A stretch of DNA of 64,000 nt from Streptomyces musisoli (GTDB taxonomy: Bacteria; Actinomycetota; Actinomycetes; Streptomycetales; Streptomycetaceae): contig NZ_JAERRH010000009.1 in assembly GCF_016741855.1 (NCBI RefSeq), forward strand, positions 1-64,000, written 5' to 3'. The notes beneath the pieces are model-generated. The model saw only the letters and a program-made list of their open reading frames with translations. It ran no database searches and was not told the origin of the DNA. Positions within the stretch are counted from its first letter, which is position 1. Each line of letters opens with the position of its first letter. The translations under genes were made by a program, and so were the position numbers. This document shows, in pieces, positions 24,991 through 32,900 of this stretch.

Positions 24991-25113
24991 TGCGTGCCGT
25001 CCGGACCCCAGGCCCTCGGGGCCCCCGGGCGCACCAGGTCCGCGCACCCCCGCCCGGGCCACCCGGCGGTCGCCGTTCGCGGTGCCGCGCTCGATGTCCG
25101 TCCGGAAACGGCT

Positions 25114-25147
25114 AATGCCGGCGCAGCTCCCCAGCTGCGCCGGCATT
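25114..25147 (-). terminator. terminator after the 58-aa membrane protein gene
   Basis: AATGCCGGCGCAGCT and AGCTGCGCCGGCATT form a perfect 15-bp stem with a CCCC loop, then TTG. It is 88 bases past the stop of the minus-strand small gene. Confidence 0.85.
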
Positions 25148-25234
25148 TGTGCCGTCCGCCGCACCCCCGTCCCCACGGGGTTTCATGGATCGATGTTCCC
25201 GCCCGGACCGCTCTTCCGGGCCTGGGGTCGCCGC

Positions 25235-25411
25235 TCAGCGCCCCAGCATCGCACCCACGGACGACGCCTGTGTGGCCACCGTCTCCCAGCCGTCGAAGAC
25301 GAGCAGGAGCAGGGCCGCCAGGGGAAGGGCCATGAGCGTCGCCACCAGGGGGTGGCGGCGGCCCGTCCGGCGGGGGGCGAACGCGGTGCGTCGCGGTGCC
25401 GTGTGGGCCAT
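25235..25411 (-). CDS. small membrane protein, 58 aa
   Basis: Read from the ATG at 25411 behind AGGAGAGGG. A basic N-terminus (HTAPRRTAFAPRRTGRRHPL) precedes one hydrophobic helix (VATLMALPLAALLLLVF) and a short polar end. This is the layout of a single-pass protein with the N-terminus in the cytoplasm. Unknown function. The upstream region 25412..26020 (609 bp) contains no convincing gene; TTGACC at 25492 on the plus strand is a possible -35 box only. Confidence 0.75.
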   Translation of the reverse strand: MAHTAPRRTAFAPRRTGRRHPLVATLMALPLAALLLLVFDGWETVATQASSVGAMLGR

Positions 25412-26020
25412 GGTCCCTCTCCTGACCGTTTCGGTTGTCGTCGGCAGCGGCGGGTGTCTGACCTCGGGGGACGAGTGCTCCACCCGCCGCTTGACCTCAA
25501 ATCTAGATGCGCGGCACGCAGGGGACGTCATGCCTTCGTACCGATTGCCGGGCCTCCAGGAGGATGAGCCGTCACCCGCGGCCTACTCCCCTGGGTGGAG
25601 GCGCGCACCCGCGTCTCGGGGTCTTCCCCGAGGGGACGCCCGCTGTGTCCGGTCATTTCCGAAGCGTCCCACGGTCCGGACGGAGTGACTTCGATCACTC
25701 GGAACGGGGGCGGGAGGGCGCCCGGAGGGGGAGCGCGACGCGGGGCGCGGTCGTCCGTGCGGGCCGTCGGCGGCCGTCGCCCGGCGGACGTACCGCACGG
25801 TGCACCACGTCACCGCGTGAGTCCAACCTCCGTGCCGCTTAGGCCCGTTGAGATCACCTTCCGCCCGAAGTTGCCGTAAGGCACGGCTTCCTGACCGCGT
25901 TTCACCTCCCCCGGACAGCCCACACAATCCGTCCGGGCGAGAGGGCGCGGCCTCTGCGCGCAGGCGGCCGTGGAAACGTAAGCTGTGCCACGTCACAGGG
26001 ACCGGGCAGCGGGGATGAAC

Positions 26021-27451
26021 ATGGCGATGATGCGCCTGAGGCGCGAGGACCCGCGCGTCGTCGGCTCGTTCAGGCTTCACCGACGGCTCGGCGCGGGCGG
26101 GATGGGCGTGGTCTACCTCGGCTCCGACAAGAAGGGCCAGCGGGTCGCGCTGAAGGTGATCCGGCCCGACCTGGCGGAGGACCAGGAGTTCCGGTCGCGG
26201 TTCGCGCGCGAGGTGTCCGCGGCCCGGCGGATCCGGGGCGGGTGCACGGCCCGGCTGGTCGCCGCCGATCTGGAGGCCGAGCGGCCCTGGTTCGCCACCC
26301 AGTACGTGCCCGGCCCCTCCCTGCACGACAAGGTCGCCGACGAGGGCGCGCTCGGCGCGGCGGACACGGCGTCGATCGGCGCGGCCCTGTCCGAGGGGCT
26401 GGTCGCCGTGCACGAGGCCGGTGTCGTCCACCGGGACCTGAAGCCGTCCAACATCCTGCTGTCCCCCAAGGGGCCGCGGATCATCGACTTCGGCATCGCC
26501 TGGGCGACCGGTGCGTCCACGCTCACCCACGTGGGCACCGCGGTCGGCTCGCCCGGCTTCCTCGCTCCCGAGCAGGTGCGCGGCGCGGCCGTCACCCCCG
26601 CCACCGACGTCTTCTCCCTGGGCGCGACCCTGGCGTACGCCTCGACCGGCGACTCGCCCTTCGGCCACGGCAGTTCCGAGGTGATGCTGTACCGGGTGGT
26701 GCACGAGGAGCCGCAGCTGTCCGGCGTACCGGACGCGCTGGCCCCGCTGGTCCGGGCCTGCCTGGCGAAGGACCCCGACGAGCGGCCCAGCACCCTTCAG
26801 CTGTCGCTGCGGCTCAAGGAGATCGCCGCCCGGGAGGCGCAGGGCCTGGACGGCGCGCGGCCGCCCGCACCGCGCGCCGCCGAGGCGGACCGGCCCACCG
26901 GCCGGCTCGTCGACACCTATCCCGAGCAGCAGCGCACCCAGCGGCGTACCGCACCCGGTACGCCGCTGCCGCGCGGGGGCGGGCAGCCCCGGGGCGGGGT
27001 GCCCGCCAGGGGCGGGTTCCCGGCGCGCGGCGACATGACGTCCCGTGGTGGTGCGCCCTCGCGCGGCGGCAGCGGTGCGCGCGGCGGCGGTGCCTCCCGG
27101 CCGGGTACGGCGCGCCCCACTCCGGTGCCGCGCGGCGGCGGCCCGCGTTCCGGTGGCGGCCGGCCCGCTCCGCGCGGTGGGCGTGCGGGGCAGCGCCCGG
27201 GCAGACTCGGGCTGCGGCCGGCCAATCCGCGGCTGCTGCGGCAGCGGCTGTTCGTGTTCGTGGTGGTGACGCTGCTGGTGGCGCTCGGGATCGCGGTGGC
27301 CCAGGGCTGCCAGGGCCCGGCGCGCGGGCTCGGCGACGACGGCGGCGTCCAGCGGCAGCGGCACACGGAGCCGGGCCATCCGCCGCCGGGCCCCGGCACG
27401 CTCCCGGCGGACCGGCGCCCGTCGGTGCTGAGCCACGACGCCGGGAACTGA
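26021..27451 (+). CDS. Ser/Thr protein kinase with C-terminal membrane helix
   Basis: 476 residues from the ATG at 26021 (GGGG six bases upstream; ATGs at 26015 and 26027 are close alternatives). Complete Hanks-type kinase: GAGGMGVVY, the lysine in VALKVI, HRDLKPSN, IDFGIA and APEQ. After residue 280 comes a 120-residue Gly/Arg/Pro-rich disordered linker, then one helix near residue 410 (LFVFVVVTLLVALGIAVAQGC) and a short outside tail without PASTA or other sensor repeats. A membrane-anchored signalling kinase; targets unknown. Confidence 0.93.
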   Translation: MAMMRLRREDPRVVGSFRLHRRLGAGGMGVVYLGSDKKGQRVALKVIRPDLAEDQEFRSRFAREVSAARRIRGGCTARLVAADLEAERPWFATQYVPGPSLHDKVADEGALGAADTASIGAALSEGLVAVHEAGVVHRDLKPSNILLSPKGPRIIDFGIAWATGASTLTHVGTAVGSPGFLAPEQVRGAAVTPATDVFSLGATLAYASTGDSPFGHGSSEVMLYRVVHEEPQLSGVPDALAPLVRACLAKDPDERPSTLQLSLRLKEIAAREAQGLDGARPPAPRAAEADRPTGRLVDTYPEQQRTQRRTAPGTPLPRGGGQPRGGVPARGGFPARGDMTSRGGAPSRGGSGARGGGASRPGTARPTPVPRGGGPRSGGGRPAPRGGRAGQRPGRLGLRPANPRLLRQRLFVFVVVTLLVALGIAVAQGCQGPARGLGDDGGVQRQRHTEPGHPPPGPGTLPADRRPSVLSHDAGN

Positions 27452-27667
27452 GCGCGGGCCCGGGAGAGACCGGGGCGCCGAGGGGTGCCGGAGCCCCGGC
27501 CCGGTCGAGACAGGGTGGAAGCGAGGCAGGCCCCCGCCCCCGCCTGCCCGGGACTCAGGGGAGCGGCGCGGCACCGGGGCCCGCCCGAGCACACTCCGGG
27601 CGGGCGAAGGCGGCGGGACCCGCGCGATCCCCCTTCGAAAACGCGGCGGAGGGGCTGCGAGTCCCGG

Positions 27668-28486
27668 TCAGGACTCCGGTCGGCCCGTCGCCACCGCGTA
27701 GAACGCCACCGCGGCAGCCGCCCCCACGTTGAGCGAGTCGACGCCGTGGGACATCGGGATGCGGACCCATTCGTCGGCGGCGACCAGTGCCTGCGTGGAC
27801 AGCCCGTCGCCCTCCGCGCCGAGCATGAGCGCCACCCGCTCCATCCGGTGCGGGGCGGCCTGGTCCAGGCTGCTCGCCTTCTCGTCCGGGGTGAGCGCGA
27901 GCAGGGTGAACCCGGCGTCGCGGACCGAGTCCAGGTCCCTCGGCCAGCTCTCCAGGCGGGCGTACGGCACCGAGAACACCGCCCCCATGGAGACCTTGAC
28001 GCTCCGCCGGTACAGCGGGTCGGCGCTGTCGGGCGACAGCAGCACCGCGTCCATGCCGAGCGCCGCCGCCGAGCGGAAGATCGCACCGATGTTCGTGTGG
28101 TCGTTCACCGCCTCCATGACCACCACCCGGCGGGCCGAGCGGAGCAGCTCGCCGGCCGTCGGCAGCGGCTTGCGCTGCATGGACGCGAGGGCGCCACGGT
28201 GCACGTGGTACCCGGTGACGCGTTCGGCGAGTTCCGGGGTGACGGCGTACACCGGAGCCGGGAGCTCGTCGATGACGTCGCGCATGACGTCGATCCACTT
28301 GGCCGAGAGCAGCATCGACCGCATCTCGTAGCCGGCCTCCTTGGCCCTGCGGATGACCTTCTCGCCCTCCGCGATGAACAGGCCTTCGGCGGGCTCGCGC
28401 TTGCGGCGCAGTTCGACGTCGGTCAGGCCTGTGTAGTCGGAGAGGCGCGGGTCGTCGGGATCGTCGACGGTGATGAGATCGGCCAC
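27668..28486 (-). CDS. TrmH/SpoU-family RNA 2'-O-methyltransferase
   Basis: 272 residues from a GTG. The N-terminal substrate-binding domain (RRKREPAEGLFIAEGEKVIRRA) is followed by the SPOUT methyltransferase knot: VVMEAVNDHTNIGAIFRSAAALG, then LMLGAEGDGLS and IPMSHGVDSLNVGAAAAVAFY, the three SpoU motifs. Methylates ribose in tRNA or rRNA using SAM; which nucleotide is not clear. The gap 27452..27667 after the kinase gene has only GC-rich inverted sequence. Confidence 0.92.
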   Translation of the reverse strand: MADLITVDDPDDPRLSDYTGLTDVELRRKREPAEGLFIAEGEKVIRRAKEAGYEMRSMLLSAKWIDVMRDVIDELPAPVYAVTPELAERVTGYHVHRGALASMQRKPLPTAGELLRSARRVVVMEAVNDHTNIGAIFRSAAALGMDAVLLSPDSADPLYRRSVKVSMGAVFSVPYARLESWPRDLDSVRDAGFTLLALTPDEKASSLDQAAPHRMERVALMLGAEGDGLSTQALVAADEWVRIPMSHGVDSLNVGAAAAVAFYAVATGRPES

Positions 28487-28560
28487 AGGGTGATACTGCC
28501 TTGTCCTGGGTGTGGTGCCAACGGCTCTGAAGGGGTTGCGTTACCCCGGGTTACGCGTGA

Positions 28561-29793
28561 TCAAGCAGCGGGCTCCGGGCCGACCCGCACGACCTCGCCG
28601 ATGACGATGACGGCCGGGGGCTTCACGTCCTCGGCCCGTACCGTCTCGGCGACCGTGGCCAGGGTGGCGTCCACCCGGCGCTGGGCGGCCGTCGTCCCCT
28701 CCTGGACCAGGGCGACCGGGGTCTCGGGAGACCTGCCGTGCGCGACGAGCGTCTCGGCGATCTTCCCGATCTTGTCGACGCCCATCAGGACCACCAGGGT
28801 GCCGGTGAGCTTGGCCAGCGAGGGCCAGTCGACCAGGGACCGCTCGTCGTCGGGCGCGACATGGCCGCTGACGACGGTGAACTCGTGGGCGACCCCGCGG
28901 TGCGTGACCGGGATGCCGGCCGCGCCCGGCACGGAGATCGAGCTGGAGATGCCGGGGACCACCGTGCACGGGATGCCGGCCTCGGCGAGCGCCTGGACCT
29001 CCTCCATGCCGCGCCCGAAGACGAACGGGTCGCCGCCCTTGAGCCGGACGACCGCCTTGCCCTGCTTGGCGTGCTCGACGAGCGCGTTGTTGATGGCCTC
29101 CTGGGCCATGTACCGGCCGTAGGGGATCTTCGCCGCGTCGATCACCTCGACGTGCGACGGCAGCTCGGCGAGCAGGTCGCGCGGGCCGAGGCGGTCGGCG
29201 ATGACGACGTCCGCCTCGGCGAGGAGGCGCCGGCCGCGGACCGTGATCAGGTCGGGGTCGCCGGGGCCGCCGCCGACCAGCCAGACGCCGGGCGCGCGGG
29301 TGCGGTGGTGCGGGGCGACCAGGGTGCCGTCGCGCAGGCCTTCCACGACGGCGTCCCGGATGGCCGCGGTGTGGCGGGGGTCGCGGCCACGCGCGTGCGT
29401 GGTGAGCACGGCGACGGTGACGCCCTCGCTGTGGCCGGTGGCCGGGGTCCAGGCCGTCGCCCGGTCGGCGTCGTCGGAGCGGACGCACCAGACGCGGTGC
29501 CGCTCGGCCTCGGCGGACGCCCGCGTGTTGGCCTCCGGGTCACTGGTGGCGATGAGGGCGTACCAGGCGTCGGCGAGGTCACCGTCCTCGTAGCCGCGCC
29601 TCACCCAGGTGATCTCGCCCGCGTCCGCCATGGCTTCGACGGAGGGGGTCGCCCCGGGTGAGACGAGCACGATGTCCGCGCCCGCGGCGATGAGCGCCGG
29701 CAGACGCCGCTGAGCCACCTGGCCGCCGCCGAGGACGACCACGCGGCGGCCGGAGAGGCGGAGGCCTACGGGGTAAGCGGGGTGTTCGGCCAT
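28561..29793 (-). CDS. cysG: siroheme synthase: SirC (precorrin-2 dehydrogenase) fused to CobA (uroporphyrinogen-III methyltransferase)
   Basis: 410 residues from the ATG at 29793 behind GAGGAG. The N-terminal 150 residues are the NAD-binding SirC part (RVVVLGGGQVAQRRLPALIAAGA). The C-terminal half is the SAM-dependent CobA part with VGGGPGDPDLITVRG, the DRLG loop and RLKGGDPFVFGRG. Converts uroporphyrinogen III to precorrin-2 and on to sirohydrochlorin, feeding both siroheme (sulfite/nitrite reductase) and cobalamin synthesis. Next to the bluB-cobT and cbiET genes, which supports a dual role. Confidence 0.92.
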   Translation of the reverse strand: MAEHPAYPVGLRLSGRRVVVLGGGQVAQRRLPALIAAGADIVLVSPGATPSVEAMADAGEITWVRRGYEDGDLADAWYALIATSDPEANTRASAEAERHRVWCVRSDDADRATAWTPATGHSEGVTVAVLTTHARGRDPRHTAAIRDAVVEGLRDGTLVAPHHRTRAPGVWLVGGGPGDPDLITVRGRRLLAEADVVIADRLGPRDLLAELPSHVEVIDAAKIPYGRYMAQEAINNALVEHAKQGKAVVRLKGGDPFVFGRGMEEVQALAEAGIPCTVVPGISSSISVPGAAGIPVTHRGVAHEFTVVSGHVAPDDERSLVDWPSLAKLTGTLVVLMGVDKIGKIAETLVAHGRSPETPVALVQEGTTAAQRRVDATLATVAETVRAEDVKPPAVIVIGEVVRVGPEPAA

Positions 29794-29889
29794 GAGGTAC
29801 GGCTCCTCGTGCAGCTGTGAATGGGCGCGCTGCACCTTCGGAGCGGCCCTGACGTGCGGATTTTATGCCGTGGACACGGCACACGGCAC

Positions 29890-29921
29890 GGGTGGTCCGG
29901 CAGCTGAACACCGGACCACCC
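29890..29921 (-). terminator. terminator after bluB-cobT
   Basis: GGGTGGTCCGG and CCGGACCACCC form a perfect 11-bp stem with a ten-base loop, starting 13 bases after the bluB-cobT stop on the minus strand and ending the operon before cysG. Confidence 0.85.
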
Positions 29922-29934
29922 CGCCTCGCGACGG

Positions 29935-32900
29935 CTACTTCTCGGTGACTCCCGCCGAATCGAACGTCGCCACCTCGTGCATGGCCCGCGCCGCGCTCTG
30001 CACCAGCGGCAGCGCGAGCAGCGCGCCCGTGCCCTCGCCGAGGCGCAGGTCGAGGTCGACCAGCGGACGCAGGCCCAGCTTGTTGAGGGCCGCCACATGG
30101 CCGGGCTCGGCGCTGCGGTGACCGGCGATGCAGGCCGCGAGGACCTCGGGGGCGATGGCGCGGGCCACGAGGGCCGCGGCTCCGGCGCTGACGCCGTCCA
30201 GGATCACCGGGGTGCGCAGCGAGGCGCCGCCGAGCAGCAGGCCGACCATGGCCGCGTGCTCGAAGCCGCCGATCGCGGCGAGGACGCCGATGGGGTCGGC
30301 CGGGTCCGGCTGGTGGAGTTCCAGGGCGCGGCGGACGACCTCGGTCTTGCGGGCCAGCGTCTCGTCGTTGATGCCCGTGCCGCGGCCGGTCACCTCGGTC
30401 GGGTCGGCGCCGGTGAAGACGGAGATCAGCGCGGCGGAGGCGGTGGTGTTCGCGATGCCCATCTCACCGGTGAGCAGCGCCTTGTTGCCGGCCGCCACCA
30501 GGTCGCGGGCGGTCTCGATGCCCACCTCGATGGCCGCCCTGGCCTCCTCGCGGGTCATCGCGGGTCCGGTGGTCATGTCGGAGGTGCCGCCGCGGATCTT
30601 GCGCGGCAGCAGGCCCGGGGTGGCGGGCAGGTCGGCGGCCACGCCCACGTCCACGACGCACACCTCGGCGCCGACCTGGCCGGCGAAGGCGTTGCAGACG
30701 GCTCCCCCGCCGAGGAAGTTGGCCACCATCTGGGCGGTGACCTCCTGCGGCCAGGGGGTGACGCCCTGGGCGTGGACGCCGTGGTCGCCGGCGAAGATGG
30801 CGACGGCGGCCGGCTCCGGGATCGGCGGCGGGCACTGCCGGGACAGCCCGGACAGCTGCGCGGAGATGATCTCCAGCATGCCGAGCGCGCCGGCCGGCTT
30901 GGTCATGCGCTTCTGGCGCTCCCATGCCTCGCCGAGCGCCTTGGCGTCGAGCGGGCGGATCTGTGCGACGGTCTCGGCGAGCAGGTCGTGGGGTTCCTCT
31001 CCGGGCAGGGCGCGGCGGCCGTACGTCTCCTCGTGCACCACCCAGGACAGGGGGCGCCGCTTGGACCAGCCGGCCTGCATCAGCTCGGGCTCGTCCGGGA
31101 ATTCGTCGACGTACCCGACACACAGGTAGGCGACGACCTCCAGGTGCTCGGGCAGGCCGAGCGCGCGGACCATCTCCCGCTCGTCGAAGAAGCTGACCCA
31201 GCCGACGCCGAGGCCTTCGGCGCGGGCGGCGAGCCAGAGGTTCTCCACCGCGAGCGCCGAGGAGTAGGGCGCCATCTGCGGCTGGGTGTGACGGCCGAGG
31301 GTGTGACGGCCGCCGCGGGTGGGGTCGGCGGTGACGACGATGTTGACCGGGGTGTCGAGGATGGCCTCGATCTTCAGTTCCTTGAACTGCTTCGCCCGGC
31401 CCTTCGGCAGCGACTTGGCGTACGCCTCGCGCTGACGCATCGCCAGTTCGTGCATCGTCCGCCGGGTCTCGGCGGACCGGATGACGACGAAGTCCCAGGG
31501 CTGCGAGTGGCCCACGGAAGGCGCGGTGTGCGCGGCCTCCAGGACTCTGAGCAGCACCTCGTGCGGGATGGGGTCGTTGCGGAAGCCGTTGCGGATGTCA
31601 CGGCGTTCGCGCATCACCTTCAGGACGGCCTCGCGCTCGGCGTCGGCGTAGCCGGGCGCGGCCGGGCCGGTGGACTGTCGTGCTTCCGCCACTGCGACCG
31701 TGCTCTCTTCCTGGTCGGCGGCCCTGGTCTGCAGGTCCTCCGCACGCTGTACGACGTCGGGGGCCGGCTCGGCGTCCGGCGCGGCCGGTACGGCGACCGG
31801 CTCGCCCTCGCGGGGCGCGGGTACGGTGGCCACCGGCTCCGGCTGCTCCCGCGGGCCCTGCGCGGTCTTTGCGGGGCGGCCCTCGACGGGCACGACGAGC
31901 GGGTGCGGCGGGGTGGGCGCCAGGTGCGGGGTGGTGGGCACCTGGCCCTCCACCGGTACGAACTGTCCGAGCGGCTGCTCAGGGTGCGGCTCGACCGGGA
32001 GGCCGGAGGGCAGGAGCGGCTCCGCGAGCTGCGCGTTCGGGTCGGCGGCGGGGTCCGGTACGGCGGCGTCCGGCGCCTGCGGCGGGAGCGGCTGTCCGGC
32101 ACCCGCCGCCGGGCCGGCAACCGTCGCGGGGTCGGCGGCCGTCGCGGGGTCGGCGGCCGGTGCCGGGGCGGCGGGCTGTCCGGGCGCGCTCTGGTCGCCG
32201 GTGTCCGCCGCCTGCGGCTGCCGCGGTTGCTGCCGGACGGTGGGCACGGCCGGGGCATCGGCGCCGTGCGGAACGTTCCCGGCGAGCTGCGGCCCCTGCA
32301 TCTGGAGCACGGCAGACTCGGAAGCCTGGGCGGCCTCGGAGCCGTCACCGGCGGGCGAGGCGGGTACGGCGCCCTGGGCCGGGGTGCCCTGGGCCGGGGT
32401 GCCCTGGGCCGGGGTGTCCTGTGCCGCGGCAGCCACGGCCGTGTCGGCGTGCGGCGCTTCGGCGGTGACGGCGGGGGTGGCCTGCGGCGCCTCGGCTTCG
32501 GCGGTCTGCGGCTGGGCTGCCTCCGGGGCCGGGGCCGGGGCCGAGGCACCGGGCTCCTGAGCCTGCGGGGCGCCGGGCTCCATGGCCTGCGGGGCTGCGG
32601 GACCGCCGGCGGCGGACTCCTGGGCCTGCGCGTCGGCGGACCGGCCGGCCGGTGCTTCGTCGCCGGTGCCGGGGGCGTCCGGGCCCGGCTGAGCCGGTAC
32701 GGCCGCGCCGGTGGTCTCGTCGGCGCCCTGCTGGGCGACGGCCTCGGCGGCGGGGGCGCCGGCCGGGACCTCCGCGGCGGCAGGGTCGGCGGCCTGGGCC
32801 TCGCCCTGGGCGGCGGCGGGGTCGGCGGAAGCCACGGCACCCTGGGCGGCGGCCGGGCCGGCGGAAGCGACCGCACCCTGAACGGCAGCCGGGACGGCCG

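Noticed and set aside
23643..25034. 463-codon form of the phosphotransferase starting at 25034
   Set aside because: The N-terminal extension is encoded by the 98-bp repeats and is Gly/Arg/Ala noise; the TTG at 24632 has a good ribosome site and matches the domain start.
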